From: Rhizobium sp. NFR07
GTDB taxonomy: Bacteria; Pseudomonadota; Alphaproteobacteria; Rhizobiales; Rhizobiaceae
Direction: 5' to 3'
DNA length: 64,000 nucleotides
NCBI RefSeq assembly: GCF_900111905.1
Contig: NZ_FOKM01000002.1
Coordinates: 310,001 to 374,000, forward strand
The notes below the pieces were generated by a model. The model saw only the letters and a list, made by a program, of their open reading frames with translations, had not been told where the DNA came from and did not search any database. Of this stretch, positions 1-9,923 are shown piece after piece; the first letter of the stretch is position 1; every line of letters starts with the position of its first letter. Both the position numbers and the translations under genes were made by a program.

Positions 1-2
1 TG

Positions 3-233
3 GGCTGGGTCGCAGTCCTCGCGGTCATCGTCGTGGGCGCTTTCGTCTGGTCTCAGATGGGTGGCTCTTCGACCGATCCTACCACGACCTCGTCGACATC
101 AGCGCCGGCAGCTGAGCCGGCACCGGCAACCCCTGCAGCGCCTGCCGCACCGGCAACCCCGGCACCGGCTACGCCTGCTGCTCCGGCCGCTCCGGCAACG
201 GGCGGTGGTTCCACCACCACGCCGCAGCAGTAA
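3..233 (+). CDS. C-terminal part of a membrane-anchored Pro/Ala-rich protein (5' end outside window)
   Basis: The reading frame is open from the first bases of the window to a TAA at 231-233, so the gene begins upstream. The visible residues start with a hydrophobic stretch (GWVAVLAVIVVGAFVW) that would make one transmembrane helix, followed by a low-complexity tail of about 50 residues made of Ala, Pro and Thr with short repeated units (PAAPATPAP). A GTG at 33 could act as a start but would cut the hydrophobic segment, so I treat it as internal. It may be an inner-membrane protein with a periplasmic Pro-rich linker; the function cannot be told from this fragment. A strong terminator follows. 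Confidence 0.6.
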   Translation, partial: GWVAVLAVIVVGAFVWSQMGGSSTDPTTTSSTSAPAAEPAPATPAAPAAPATPAPATPAAPAAPATGGGSTTTPQQ

Positions 234-254
234 CGCATCGGATCGATGTAAACG

Positions 255-291
255 AAAAGGCCGTCCGCTTCATGAGCGGACGGCCTTTTCT
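255..291 (+). terminator. Rho-independent terminator (bidirectional)
   Basis: A perfect stem (AAAAGGCCGTCCGCT pairing with AGCGGACGGCCTTTT) with a 5-nt loop TCATG ends in a T run on the plus strand and in TTTTC on the minus strand. It lies between the Pro-rich gene (+) and the chemoreceptor gene (-) and can serve both convergent transcripts. Confidence 0.85.
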
Positions 292-329
292 CGTTTCCGA
301 GATCCGGTCTTCGGTTTCCGCTGGCCGGA

Positions 330-2138
330 TCAGAAATCTTCCCAGCCCGGGTCGGCCGCAAGCGCCGCGGACCCGGATGTCCGCAGCTGTGTCGTGGCTC
401 GCGGTGAAGCGGCCGATGCGGCGGGGCGTGCGGCCTGTCTCGCCGCAAAGGGGATCGACGCCGGCTGCGGCACGGCGTCGTTGGCACGCGCGGTCGTCAC
501 CTGGCCGAAGCGGAACTGGTCGAGCAGTGCGAACAATGCCTGCGATTCCTGCGCCAGGCTGCGGCTTGCGGCCGTCTGCTGCTCCACCATGGCAGCGTTC
601 TGCTGGGTGCCCTGATCCACCTGGTTGACGGCCTTGTTGATCTCCCCGAGCGCCACCGACTGTTCGCGCGAGGCGTCGATGATGGCGACAATGTCAGAGT
701 TGATCTGATGGACGTGGCCACCGATTTCCTGCAGAGCGGAACCCGCCTTGCTGACCAGTTGCACGCCGTTTGCGACATGATCGCTGGAGGCATTGATCAG
801 CGTCTTGATTTCCTTGGCCGCAGCTGCCGAACGCTGGGCAAGTTCGCGCACTTCCTGGGCGACCACGGCAAAGCCCTTGCCGGCCTCGCCGGCGCGTGCG
901 GCCTCGACGCCGGCATTGAGCGCCAGAAGGTTCGTCTGGAAGGCGATCTCGTCGATCACGCCGATGATGTTGGAAATCTCTCGCGACGAGGTCTCGATCG
1001 AATCCATGGCCTGGATCGCCTGACGCACGATCTCGCCCGACTTTTCGGCATGGGTCTTTGCACGATTGACGAGGGCGCCCGATTCTTCTGCGCGGTGGCT
1101 CGAATCCTTCACGGTGGTGGTGATCTCTTCCAGCGCCGATGCGGTCTCTTCGACAGAGGCGGCCTGCTGTTCGGTCCGGTGCGACAGATCGTCGGCCGCG
1201 ACGCGGACCTCGTTCGATCCCGATGCGATCGCCTTGGCGTTTTCCGCCACGTTCGCCATGGCGTCGCGCAGCTTGGCCGACGCGGTATTGAAATCGACCC
1301 GCAGCTTCTCGAGCGAAGAGATGAATGGCTGGTCGATCACCTGGGACAGGTCGCCATGCGCCATATTGGTCAGGCAGGCGGCAAGGCGCTCGACATTTTC
1401 CACCCGGTTCGTCACGTCCGTGGCGAACTTGACGACCTTGATCACCTTGCCATCGGCACCGAAGACGGGGTTGTAAGAGGCTTGGATGAAGACCCGATGT
1501 CCGCCCTTGCCGATACGGGTGAATTCGCCGGCGACGAATTCGCCCGACAGCAGACGCTTCCAGAACCCGGCGTATTCGGCCGAGGCGGCGTAGGCCTGGT
1601 CGACGAACAGGCGGTGATGGCGGCCCTGGATCTCGTCGAGCGAATAGCCGAGCGTGGCGAGGAAATTCGGATTGGCGGTGATGATGGTTCCGTCGGTGTT
1701 GAATTCAATCGTCGCCTGGGCGCGGGAGATCGCCTCGATCTTGGCGTCGGTGTCTAGGGCGTGCAGCTTGCTTTCGGTGATGTCGTTGGCGAATTTGACG
1801 ACCTTCAGCACCTTGCCGCTGCTGTTCTTCACCGGGTTGTAGTTGCCGCGGATGAAGACTTCCCGCCCGCCTTTGGCAATGCGTTTGAAATCGCTGGAGA
1901 AGAACTGGCCTTTCTTCAGGTCGTTCCAGAAGGCCGCATATTCCGGCGACTTGGCATAGGCTGGTTCGACGAACAGGCTATGGTGTTTCCCGACGATTTC
2001 GGCAGGCTGATAACCCATCACATCGCAGAAATTCTTGTTTGCCTTGAGGATGCGGCCTTCTATATCGAATTCGATAATGGCCATCGACAGATCGAGGGCT
2101 GTCAATATTTGGTCTGATCCGGACGAGAACAACGGCAC
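330..2138 (-). CDS. Soluble PAS-PAS methyl-accepting chemotaxis protein
   Basis: Cytoplasmic chemoreceptor of about 602 aa without a transmembrane segment. Two PAS domains in tandem (about residues 10-125 and 135-250, each ending in the repeated block VVKFAxDxT) precede a short HAMP-like linker and a full methyl-accepting signalling domain (about 300-535) with the conserved hairpin tip (IDEIAFQTNLLALNA-type). The protein ends in GWEDF, like the C-terminal pentapeptide that tethers CheR/CheB. The frame is open back to a TTG at 2153, but a GGGGAG ribosome binding site lies just upstream of a GTG at 2138, which I prefer. PAS sensing suggests energy, redox or oxygen taxis; the ligand is unknown. 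No other chemotaxis gene lies nearby, so it is an orphan receptor. Confidence 0.9.
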   Translation of the reverse strand: MPLFSSGSDQILTALDLSMAIIEFDIEGRILKANKNFCDVMGYQPAEIVGKHHSLFVEPAYAKSPEYAAFWNDLKKGQFFSSDFKRIAKGGREVFIRGNYNPVKNSSGKVLKVVKFANDITESKLHALDTDAKIEAISRAQATIEFNTDGTIITANPNFLATLGYSLDEIQGRHHRLFVDQAYAASAEYAGFWKRLLSGEFVAGEFTRIGKGGHRVFIQASYNPVFGADGKVIKVVKFATDVTNRVENVERLAACLTNMAHGDLSQVIDQPFISSLEKLRVDFNTASAKLRDAMANVAENAKAIASGSNEVRVAADDLSHRTEQQAASVEETASALEEITTTVKDSSHRAEESGALVNRAKTHAEKSGEIVRQAIQAMDSIETSSREISNIIGVIDEIAFQTNLLALNAGVEAARAGEAGKGFAVVAQEVRELAQRSAAAAKEIKTLINASSDHVANGVQLVSKAGSALQEIGGHVHQINSDIVAIIDASREQSVALGEINKAVNQVDQGTQQNAAMVEQQTAASRSLAQESQALFALLDQFRFGQVTTARANDAVPQPASIPFAARQAARPAASAASPRATTQLRTSGSAALAADPGWEDF

Positions 2139-2381
2139 GATAAAACTCCCCAAGAATAATGTAAAATTTGGTCCTTTGTTGGGGATATACGTTGGTATTC
2201 CACTGTTAATTAAAGTATAATTTTGCGATCTCTATTTCTTTTGTACGGTTTTTGACAAAGCGCGCATCATACACGTGATGGTTGTTTTTCGAGTGCTGTC
2301 GTTAACTATTTGTTAACCCTGTTGTCCGACCCTCCTGCCTTGGCCACGTCTCCAGACAACCCTATTGGCAAGGAGCAGAGC

Positions 2382-2624
2382 ATGACGCTTGTGACGCTGC
2401 CCGGACGGATTTTCCAGACCGCCCATCATACACTCGTCCTGATGCAGGAGGATGTTACCCGCCACGCCATCTGCGTCGTCAACGACGGTCTGATCGGCGA
2501 CGTGCGCTCCAAGCTCGGACTGATCGAGACGATCGCCAGCCGCAAGCTCGACCACGGCGAAGTCGCCTTCGACGGCCGGGTCTGGATCACGCCCTCCGAC
2601 CTGCCGCATCCCACCGCACAATAG
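2382..2624 (+). CDS. Small conserved-looking hypothetical protein
   Basis: An 80-residue protein that starts at ATG 2382, seven bases after AAGGAG. A longer frame to a TTG at 2310 lacks such a site. It is soluble, with no signal peptide or membrane segment, and has a compact mixed composition (MTLVTLPGRIFQTAHHTL at the start, ending DLPHPTAQ). I do not recognise a family. It is convergent with the hybrid kinase gene downstream and faces away from the chemoreceptor gene upstream. The good ribosome binding site and normal codon use argue that it is real. Confidence 0.6.
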   Translation: MTLVTLPGRIFQTAHHTLVLMQEDVTRHAICVVNDGLIGDVRSKLGLIETIASRKLDHGEVAFDGRVWITPSDLPHPTAQ

Positions 2625-2664
2625 CGCTTTCAGGCGCGCAAGGGCTTGCCAGGTCCCGGGCGAG

Positions 2665-5613
2665 TTAGGCCATGGCGATGACCTGGTTCAGCGCTGCGGC
2701 TATATCCCTCTCGTCATAGGGCTTTCGCAGAAGTCCGGCGTTGGCGGGCGAGCCGTCCGGCTTGCGGTTCTCGCCCGTGGCGAAGATCACGGCGAGGCCG
2801 GGCTTGAGGACGACCGCCTGGCGCGCCAGTTCTCCGCCATCGATGTCGGGAAGTCCGATATCGGTGATCAGCACGTCGATTGCCGACGACGTCAGTTCCG
2901 CCAGCGCTTCCCGGCCGTTGCCGGCCTCGATGACGTCATGACCGATTTCGGCCAGCATCTCGGCGGTATTGGAGCGGATCAGGAAGTCGTCTTCGACCAG
3001 CAATATGCTCAGCCGTTCGGCGGTGCCTTCGGTTTGCGAAGTGATGCCTGCCGCCGACGTTTCGGGTTTTGGCGCCGTCGCCTGCTCGATCTGCTTCTGG
3101 TTGGAGATCACATGGCGGATGCGGCGGGCAAGCGCTTCCCGCGTGTAGGGCTTTGAGAGAAGTTCGACGCCGGCATCGAGGATGCCGCCATGGACGATGG
3201 AGTTCTCGGTGTAGCCGGATGTGAACAGCACCGCGAGGTTGGGCAGCCGCTCCTTGGCGCGGCGTGCCATCTCGCGGCTCTTCAGAGGGCCGGGCATGAC
3301 GACATCGGTAAAGATCACGTCGATCGGGATGCCGCTTTCGACCACGTTGAGGCCGGCCATGGCATCCTTGGCGGCCAGAACCCGGTAGCCGAGATCCGTC
3401 AGCGTCTCGATCACCGTGGTGCGGACTTCCTCGTCATCCTCGACCACGAGTATGGTTTCGTTGCCGCCGACCACGGGTCCCGTCTGCACCGCCACTTCGC
3501 GGTCCTCATCGGCCGCGGAGCGGGGCAGGTAGACCTTCACCGTCGTTCCCTGGCCGATCTCGCTGTAGATCTTCACATGCCCGCCGGACTGCTTGACGAA
3601 GCCATAGACCATCGACAGGCCAAGGCCGGTGCCCTTGCCCTCCGGCTTGGTCGAGAAGAACGGCTCGAACACCTTTTCCATGATGTCGGGTGTCATGCCG
3701 GAACCGGTATCGGTAACGGCAAGCAGGACATACTGGCCCGGCGACACTTCCGCATGGGTGCGGGCGTAATCCTGGTCGAGGAAGGCATTGCCCACCTCGA
3801 TCGTCAGCTTGCCGGAGCCGGCCATTGCATCGCGGGCATTGATCGCGAGGTTCAGCAGCGCGTTCTCGATCTGGGTCGGGTCGGCATAGGTATTCCACAA
3901 TCCGCCGCTGGCGATCACCTCGACTTCTACCGCCTCGCCGAGCGACCGGCGTAGAAGGTCGTCCATGCCGGCGATGAAGCGACCGATATTGATGACGCGC
4001 GGTTCCAGCGCCTGGCGGCGACCGAAGGCGAGCAGCTGGCTGGCGAGCTTGGCGCCGCGGTTGACGCCGGCCAGCGCATTGCCGACGCGTCGCTCCGCCT
4101 GCTCGTTGCCGGCGATATCCTTGGCGAGAAGCTGCAGGTTGCCCGCGACGACCTGCAGCAGGTTGTTGAAGTCATGGGCGACGCCGCCGGTCAGCTGGCC
4201 GATCGATTCCATTTTCTGGGCCTGTTGCAGCGCCCGTTCCGCCTGGTGGCGCTCGGCCATCTCGGCCTCGACACGGGCTTCCAGGCTCTCGTTCAGCTGT
4301 CGCAGTTGTTCCTCTGCACGCAGGCGATGGCGGATCTGGCGCTCCAGGTCGCTTGCATGTTCCTGCAGGCTCGCTTCCGCCTCGCGCTGCACGGTGATAT
4401 CGGTATGGACGCCGACCCATTCTTCGATGTCACCATCGGCATTGATGATCGGCACGCCGCGGATGGCGAAGGTGCGATAGACGCCGTCGTGGCGGCGCAC
4501 CCGGTGTTCCCAGATATAGGTGTCCTTCGACGCGACAGCGGCCTGCCAGCTGGCGACGGAGCTGGCACGGTCGTCGGGATGCACGGCATTCGCCCAGCCG
4601 TAATTCTGGTATTCCTCGGCATTCTGGCCGGTCAGCGCGGCCCAGCCCGGCTGGTCGCCGATCATCCGGCCATCCGGCGTATTGGTCCACAATACGCCGT
4701 GGATGGCGTTGACTGCGGCCCTGAATCGCTCGTTGCTGCGAAGAAGCGCGATCTCGGAGCGCTTGCGATCCTCGATATCGATGATCAGCACATAGATGCC
4801 GTCGATCTCGCCTTTTGCGGTATGGCGCGGCAGGTAGCGGACTTCCGCCATGCGGTCGATGCCATCAGGTTTGCGGATCACGGTGTCGGTGATGACGCGC
4901 TCGCCTGCCATGGCCCGGTCGAGCATCGGCTTGCGGGCGCCGTAATAATCCTGGCCGATCACCTCCAGCGCATGCCTGCCGACGACCTCTGCGGCCGAGA
5001 GGCCGAACCATTCGGAATAGCCTTCATTGGCGAAGCGATAGAAATGATCACGGTCGAGAAAGCCGACCAGGATCGGCAGGGCGTTGGTCAGCCGGCTCAG
5101 TTCCTCACGGCTCTGCGCCAGTTCACCGACGGCCTTCACCTTCTCGGTATTCTCGAGCACGGTGCAGAGCACGCCGTTGACCTTGCCGCTCTCGTCATAG
5201 ATCGGCGTGTAGAAGAGATCGAAGACGACGTCTTCGGGCGCGCCGTGGCGGTGCAGGGTCATCACTTGGTCGCGGAAGGACTGCACCTCGCCGCGGAAGC
5301 CGGCCTGCAGGATCTTGCTGTTCCAGTCCCAGATTTCCGGCCAGATGCCGGGTACGGTATCGCCGAGTGCGCGGGGATGGTAGTTGCCGGCGATCTCGAT
5401 ATAGCCGTCATTATAGATCATCACATGGTCGTCGCCCCACATCAGCACCTGCGGAATGGGCGAATTGACGATGGAATTGACCTTGATTCTCAGGTTTTGC
5501 GGCCATGCCTCGATCGGCCCGAGCGAGGTCTTCGACCAATCGAACTGCCGCACGAGCTCGCCTGCCTCGCCTCCGCCAATCGGCCAATGGGCGGATACGA
5601 CCTGATGGTTCAT
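2665..5613 (-). CDS. Hybrid sensor histidine kinase, three PAS-like domains, two receiver domains
   Basis: A soluble hybrid kinase of 982 aa. In order: an N-terminal PAS-like sensor (about 10-160), two further PAS domains (about 175-285 and 295-410), a coiled coil (about 415-470), HisKA with H-box VAHDFNN (phospho-His about 480), an HATPase domain with N box [10 protein letters not shown] and G boxes GSGMT and GKGTGLGLS, and two CheY-like receivers with acceptor Asp about 770 (TDVVMPG) and about 918 (TDIGLPD). The chosen ATG at 5613 follows a GGGGA site; an upstream TTG at 5679 does not. Kinases of this build usually signal through a phosphorelay or regulate output through their receivers. 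No transcriptional output domain and no adjacent response regulator is present, so the partner is elsewhere. The signal is unknown, probably cytoplasmic (redox, oxygen or light). Confidence 0.92.
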   Translation of the reverse strand: MNHQVVSAHWPIGGGEAGELVRQFDWSKTSLGPIEAWPQNLRIKVNSIVNSPIPQVLMWGDDHVMIYNDGYIEIAGNYHPRALGDTVPGIWPEIWDWNSKILQAGFRGEVQSFRDQVMTLHRHGAPEDVVFDLFYTPIYDESGKVNGVLCTVLENTEKVKAVGELAQSREELSRLTNALPILVGFLDRDHFYRFANEGYSEWFGLSAAEVVGRHALEVIGQDYYGARKPMLDRAMAGERVITDTVIRKPDGIDRMAEVRYLPRHTAKGEIDGIYVLIIDIEDRKRSEIALLRSNERFRAAVNAIHGVLWTNTPDGRMIGDQPGWAALTGQNAEEYQNYGWANAVHPDDRASSVASWQAAVASKDTYIWEHRVRRHDGVYRTFAIRGVPIINADGDIEEWVGVHTDITVQREAEASLQEHASDLERQIRHRLRAEEQLRQLNESLEARVEAEMAERHQAERALQQAQKMESIGQLTGGVAHDFNNLLQVVAGNLQLLAKDIAGNEQAERRVGNALAGVNRGAKLASQLLAFGRRQALEPRVINIGRFIAGMDDLLRRSLGEAVEVEVIASGGLWNTYADPTQIENALLNLAINARDAMAGSGKLTIEVGNAFLDQDYARTHAEVSPGQYVLLAVTDTGSGMTPDIMEKVFEPFFSTKPEGKGTGLGLSMVYGFVKQSGGHVKIYSEIGQGTTVKVYLPRSAADEDREVAVQTGPVVGGNETILVVEDDEEVRTTVIETLTDLGYRVLAAKDAMAGLNVVESGIPIDVIFTDVVMPGPLKSREMARRAKERLPNLAVLFTSGYTENSIVHGGILDAGVELLSKPYTREALARRIRHVISNQKQIEQATAPKPETSAAGITSQTEGTAERLSILLVEDDFLIRSNTAEMLAEIGHDVIEAGNGREALAELTSSAIDVLITDIGLPDIDGGELARQAVVLKPGLAVIFATGENRKPDGSPANAGLLRKPYDERDIAAALNQVIAMA

Positions 5614-6599
5614 GAAGTCCCCAAACGCATGAGAATGCAATAAGCCGCGCTTATATGGATCAAAGGCGCCTTTTTCCAAGGGGTTTCAAGTGTAAAATCT
5701 AGGGAGGTTGGCTCGCGGGTCCTCATGGATCTGCTCCGGAGTGTTTGGTGGACGAAGGACGGAGTCCGCCCTTGGCGATCTTTGGCATTTTCAAGTTCGG
5801 GCTTAATCCGAAGTCGGCCGGGGCGCTGAAAGCTGCCTCGTAAGTTTAAGTTTAAAGTGACACCTCTCAGCGCCCCGTTCGGCAGTTTCTATCCGTGAAC
5901 TCCGGTTGCTCTGCGATGGACGGGACAGTGGGCACGGGGGCGTGTCTCATTATCGAGTGTCATGCACGCCCTTTTACGGAACCCGACCCGGGCCATGACG
6001 ACCTTGGGCCACGTCATCCACCTGCGCCATGTTTGCCGAATGTCCGAAGACATCCGCGAACGCCCCATGGCGCCGTCCCGCCACCCTTTGTGCCTCACAG
6101 GCACGCCCGACGCTCCATCAGGGAAGTGATGCGGGATGTCGGTCCGACTTTCATCCCGCGCCTCCCGGTCGTCGGAGGGCAACCATTTTCTCAACGGACC
6201 CCGATGATGACGGTTCACGTCGTCCCTTCACCACCGATGCCGGCCCCGCCTCGCCGGAACGCCTTCCGGTGTATCCGCGACGGGACGAGGGAGTGTAGGC
6301 ATGAGGCGAGAGGGTGGGGATGAAGATTGTCGTAAGGGATTGTTTTTGCTCAAATGGGGCGCCGGAACGTCCCCGGGGTTGCGGCTGTTTCAGCAGGCAT
6401 GAGGATCGTGATGGCCAGCAGCCAGTCTTCCGTCTCCCCGTAGACGGGCTGGCCGCGCCGCCTCCGTCCTTCTGAAATGGCGAGCGTGTCTACGCCGTTC
6501 GGCTGATGACCATAGCGTGTAAGCCCACGGACTGATTTGCCGGATCGACTGCAAGGGCGTAGACTATGAGCATCTCATCATGTGCCCGGGGAGGAGTCC
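5614..6599. other. Long gene-poor interval with several hairpins
   Basis: No frame here has a good start signal, family resemblance or normal rhizobial codon pattern; the longest ones (about 5889-6323, both strands) overlap each other and are rich in Arg, Pro and Cys. Inverted repeats seen: an 11-bp stem of CGGGGCGCTGA (5819-5829) with 5867-5877; GGGCGTG 5938-5944 with CACGCCC 5965-5971, followed by TTTT; GTGCCT/AGGCAC at 6090-6104; GCGGGATG 6131-6138 with CATCCCGC 6152-6159; and GGCCAGC/GCTGGCC around 6413-6453. The segment may hold one or more structured RNAs, or decayed sequence. No promoter can be assigned with confidence. Confidence 0.5.
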
Positions 6600-7691
6600 A
6601 TGCGTGAGCCTGACATGCAGAAACTTGATGAACTCGTGGGGCGGCTGGTCAATGACGTCGGCGCCGCCATGTCCGGTGCGCTGGTCGTGCTCGGAGACCA
6701 GGTGGGTCTCTACAGGGCGATGGCCGATGGCGTGCCGCGCACCGTCGCAGAGCTATCCGCCAGAACGGATGTCCGGGAGCGCTATCTTCAGGAATGGCTG
6801 AGCGCCCAGGCGGCCGCGGGCTATGTCACCTTCGACGACGGAAACCAGACATTCAGCCTGACACCGGAACAGGCGATGATCTTTGCCGACGAAAACAGCC
6901 CCGCCTATTTCGTCGGCGCCTTCGACATCGTGCAGTCCATGTGGATGGACGAGCCGAAGGTGGCGGACGCGTTTCGCAGCGGCAAGGGCGTCGGCTGGCA
7001 TGAGCACAGCACCTGCCTGTTTCGCGGCACCGAACGTTTCTTCCGCACCGGCTACAACGCCCATCTGGTCAACGAGTGGATACCGTCGCTTGCCGGTGTC
7101 AGCGAGAGATTGGAGCAGGGCGGCCATGTTGCCGATGTCGGTTGCGGCCACGGTGCCTCGACGATCCTGATGGCCAAGGCCTTTCCCGCCGCGCGCTTTA
7201 CCGGCTTCGATTATCACGGGCCGTCGATCGATCGGGCGAAGGTGGCGGCCGAGGAGGCGGGCGTTTCCGACCGGGTGACATTCCGCCAGAGCGCGGCGTC
7301 CGACTATTCGGCCAGCGATGCCAATGGCGGCTATGATCTCGTCACCATGTTCGATTGCCTGCATGACATGGGCGACCCGGTGGGGGCCGCGCGGCATGTG
7401 CGCGACACGCTGGCCGAGGGCGGTACGTGGATGATCGTCGAGCCTTTCGCCCATGACCGGCTGAAAGACAATCTGAACCCCGTGGGCCGCGTTTATTACG
7501 GCGCCTCGACGATGATCTGCACCCCGGCCTCGCTGTCGCAGGATGTGGGCCTTGGGCTTGGCGCCCAGGCCGGCGAGATGAAATTGCGCAAGGTCGCCAT
7601 GGATGCGGGCTTCCAGCATTTCCGCCGGGCGACGGAAACGCCGTTCAACATGGTCTTCGAGGCGCGGTCGGCGCGCGTGCAGGCTCATTGA
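6600..7691 (+). CDS. Class I SAM-dependent methyltransferase
   Basis: A 363-aa two-domain methyltransferase. The first ~150 residues form a winged-helix/dimerisation region of the type found in O-methyltransferase-like enzymes (VGLYRAMADGVPRTVAELSARTDV), and the Rossmann domain follows with motif I DVGCGHG at about 179-185 and a motif-IV-like TMFDCLHDMGDP. The ATG at 6600 is preceded by GGGGAGGAG; the longer GTG form at 6582 would bury that site. The substrate is unknown; enzymes of this layout act on small molecules. It stands alone after the gene-poor interval. Confidence 0.85.
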   Translation: MREPDMQKLDELVGRLVNDVGAAMSGALVVLGDQVGLYRAMADGVPRTVAELSARTDVRERYLQEWLSAQAAAGYVTFDDGNQTFSLTPEQAMIFADENSPAYFVGAFDIVQSMWMDEPKVADAFRSGKGVGWHEHSTCLFRGTERFFRTGYNAHLVNEWIPSLAGVSERLEQGGHVADVGCGHGASTILMAKAFPAARFTGFDYHGPSIDRAKVAAEEAGVSDRVTFRQSAASDYSASDANGGYDLVTMFDCLHDMGDPVGAARHVRDTLAEGGTWMIVEPFAHDRLKDNLNPVGRVYYGASTMICTPASLSQDVGLGLGAQAGEMKLRKVAMDAGFQHFRRATETPFNMVFEARSARVQAH

Positions 7692-7845
7692 AGAAGGGCT
7701 CATTGAAGAAGCGGGGTTATTCCCGGCGAGCCATGCGCGCAGGCGGCACGAGGCAAGGCGGACCGGGAGCGGCGGCGGCAGTCCATAAGGGTTGCCGCCG
7801 CTGGAAGAGCCAAGAAGCTCGAGGAAAAGCGGAGCGAGGTGCAGC

Positions 7846-8457
7846 ATGGCAAGCGGATCGTTGAAGGCGCTGTTGGCGGTTCTGGCCGTCGCCGGCTACC
7901 AGAACCGGGACAAGATCGGCGAATTTATCAAACGGGCGACAGAGGGCGGCATGCCGCAGCCGAATGGCGGCGGTGGACAGGCTGCGTCTCCCGGCGCGCC
8001 TTTCCCAGGCCAGGCATCTCCCGGTCAGCCTTCTGCGGGCCAATCTGCATCCGGTTCGGCCATGCCTGGCCTGGATGATATCCTCGGTGGCCTGACGGGT
8101 GGTGTCGGTGGCTCGGGCGGTGGTGGTCTCGGCGGGCTCGGCAGCATTCTCGGGGGACTGGGTGCCAGCGGCGGCCTCGGCTCCATCCTCAACGGCGGCC
8201 TGACCGATCTCGTCGACCAGTTCCGCCAGGCAGGGCAGGGGCAGAAGGCAGACAGCTGGGTGAATACCGGAAGCAACGAGCCGATCGAGGACAGCGATCT
8301 GCAGCAGGCGCTCGGTCCGGATGTGCTGCGCGAAGTGGCCGAAAAGACCGGCCTGTCGGAAGAGGAAGTGCTGCAGCGGCTGGCGAAGAGCCTGCCGGAT
8401 GCCGTCGACGGGCTGACGCCGGACGGCATGATCCCGCCGGAGCGCCGAGCCCTCTAG
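7846..8457 (+). CDS. YidB family protein
   Basis: A 203-aa protein with an N-terminal hydrophobic segment (LKALLAVLAVAGY), a Gly/Ser/Pro-rich low-complexity middle (about 40-110, repeated GGLGG and LGSILGGL units) and a C-terminal YidB-like region (about 120-200: LTDLVDQFRQAGQGQKADSWVNTGSNEP, then LGPDVLREVAEKTGLS). The family is widespread with no established biochemical role. The start ATG at 7846 has a GAGG site; the frame is open upstream to 7792 without one. It ends close to the convergent GNAT gene. Confidence 0.85.
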   Translation: MASGSLKALLAVLAVAGYQNRDKIGEFIKRATEGGMPQPNGGGGQAASPGAPFPGQASPGQPSAGQSASGSAMPGLDDILGGLTGGVGGSGGGGLGGLGSILGGLGASGGLGSILNGGLTDLVDQFRQAGQGQKADSWVNTGSNEPIEDSDLQQALGPDVLREVAEKTGLSEEEVLQRLAKSLPDAVDGLTPDGMIPPERRAL

Positions 8458-8490
8458 CGCCGGAATCTTGTCCGGGCCGCCGCGGCGTCC

Positions 8491-9192
8491 TTATTGCCGT
8501 CGGGCCTGCTCCGCCGATGGACGGGTCAGGAAGGCGATCGCCATCTCCGCGCGGAGCTGGAAACCAAGCGTCTCATAGAGCGCGATCGCATGCGTGTTCG
8601 ATGCATAGGCATGCAGGTAGACCGTGTCGCCGCGCGCCGAAATTTCTCCCGCGACATACCGGAAAAGCAGCTTGCCGAGTCCGCGGCCCTGGAAATCGGG
8701 ATGGGTGCAGAGCCCGCTCAACTCGGCAAAGCCCGGCTGGCGCATGCGCTGGCCGGCCATGGCGACGAGCCGTCCATCGACCTTGACGCCCCAGAAGGTG
8801 CCGAGCATCTGCGCTCTCAGCGTGAAAGGGCCGGGCTTGGTGAGCAGTGCCAGTTCCAGCATGTCGGCCGCATCCGCTTCCGTCAGCGGTTCGATCCGGC
8901 TGTCGCTGATCCGCTCATAGGGCTGCTGGGCGACCATCTGCACGCCCTTGCTCTCGACGGCGACGGTCAATTCCGCGGGAATGGTAAGAGGGCCCGCTTC
9001 GAAGATGGCCAGGGTCTCACCCTCGGCCAGAAGGTTCGACAGTGCCGTGAGGCTTTTCGGCCGTGCATCGATGGCAGCGGCGAAGGGGACGATCGACGGC
9101 GGATAGCGTAGGGCCTGACTATTGCCTTCGGCGAGATTGGCGTGGACGCTGGTCAGGGCGCTCCAGGCCGGGCGGTCGAGAATGTGGCTCAT
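8491..9192 (-). CDS. GNAT family N-acetyltransferase
   Basis: A 233-aa acetyltransferase. The C-terminal half carries the GNAT core: substrate strand LSGLCTHPDFQGRGLGKLL (acetyl-CoA pyrophosphate loop, Q/R-x-x-G-x-G/A form) and the closing YLHAYASNTHAIALYETLGFQ. The N-terminal 90 residues resemble the extra domain of GCN5-related proteins of the FR47 type. The start ATG overlaps the stop of the upstream MarR gene by four bases (ATGA), so the two are translationally coupled. The substrate is not known. Confidence 0.88.
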   Translation of the reverse strand: MSHILDRPAWSALTSVHANLAEGNSQALRYPPSIVPFAAAIDARPKSLTALSNLLAEGETLAIFEAGPLTIPAELTVAVESKGVQMVAQQPYERISDSRIEPLTEADAADMLELALLTKPGPFTLRAQMLGTFWGVKVDGRLVAMAGQRMRQPGFAELSGLCTHPDFQGRGLGKLLFRYVAGEISARGDTVYLHAYASNTHAIALYETLGFQLRAEMAIAFLTRPSAEQARRQ

Positions 9193-9716
9193 GACGTCTG
9201 CTTCCTGATGGCGGGCTCTTCGCGCCCCGATGATGGCTCTGTTTTGCTGCCGCGCCGGACGAGCGGCACCTCCGCAAGTGCCGCCTCGATAGCTGCCAGC
9301 TGGTCGAGGAGGGGCCCGGAAAGGCCATCGCAGACCTCGGCGACCGCCTGAGCGATGCGCGGCCAGACGGCGCGTTTCGAATGATCGATGAACTCCTGCC
9401 CCGCCGCCGTCAGCGAGGCGAGCTTGCGGCGCTGGTCCTCGGCGGTGGGTTTTAGATCGACATAGCCGAGCTGCACCAGCTGGGACACCGACCGGGTAAT
9501 GCCCGGCTGGCTGATCCCGACCGCCTGGGCAAGGTCACCGATGGTAAGCGGCCCGAGGCGATCCATCGCTGCCATAACCGGAAAATGCGCCGTCTGGATC
9601 GACAGCCCGGCTTCCTCGATGATCTGCTGCGTATCCGCCTGCAGCCTCTCGCCAATGCGCCGCAACCGGGTGCCGAGGGTGAGATAGCCGAATGATTTGA
9701 CGACGTCTTCGACCAA
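9189..9716 (-). CDS. MarR family transcriptional regulator
   Basis: A 175-aa winged-helix repressor with the usual MarR build: N-terminal dimerisation helix, HTH (LTIGDLAQAVGISQPGITRSVSQLVQLGYVDLKPTAEDQRRKLASLTAAG) and a C-terminal helix. It is the first gene of a two-gene operon with the GNAT gene. A 20-bp near-perfect palindrome sits 30 bp upstream of its start, so autorepression is likely. The effector is unknown. Confidence 0.92.
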   Translation of the reverse strand: MVEDVVKSFGYLTLGTRLRRIGERLQADTQQIIEEAGLSIQTAHFPVMAAMDRLGPLTIGDLAQAVGISQPGITRSVSQLVQLGYVDLKPTAEDQRRKLASLTAAGQEFIDHSKRAVWPRIAQAVAEVCDGLSGPLLDQLAAIEAALAEVPLVRRGSKTEPSSGREEPAIRKQTS

Positions 9717-9745
9717 GATCGCGCTCCAAGGCTCTACATAAGAAG

Positions 9746-9765
9746 TTATATAACATGTTATGTAA
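9746..9765. promoter_or_regulatory. Palindromic operator of the MarR-GNAT operon
   Basis: The 12-bp perfect palindrome ATAACATGTTAT (9750-9761) extends to 20 bp with one mismatched pair (TTAT...GTAA). It is AT-rich, about 30 bp before the marR-like start codon, which is the normal place for an autoregulatory MarR site that overlaps the promoter. Confidence 0.75.
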
Positions 9766-9923
9766 TTTTGGTCAAAACAGTTTGCATTTCAAATGTAGCG
9801 GGAGGTTGCAGCCATGAACGAGATCGGTCCGGAGATCTCGCCCATGCTTCAAGGGGCTTGTATGCGCCTGAGGGCGGACCGTCAGTGAATGTGCCAATCG
9901 CCCCGGGACTACAGTGAGAACCG

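Noticed and set aside
708..1757. Long plus-strand frame opposite the chemoreceptor gene
   Set aside because: Antisense shadow caused by high GC; no ribosome site, and the minus-strand protein is a clear family member.
3190..5643. Several long plus-strand frames opposite the hybrid kinase
   Set aside because: Composition (His, Gly, Asp-rich, no domains) is that of antisense frames; the kinase on the other strand explains the coding signal.
5889..6323. Overlapping frames on both strands in the gene-poor interval
   Set aside because: Arg/Pro/Cys-rich, no start signal, no family resemblance.
6753..7847. Minus-strand frame of 364 codons opposite the methyltransferase
   Set aside because: Antisense shadow; the methyltransferase has a clear SAM motif.
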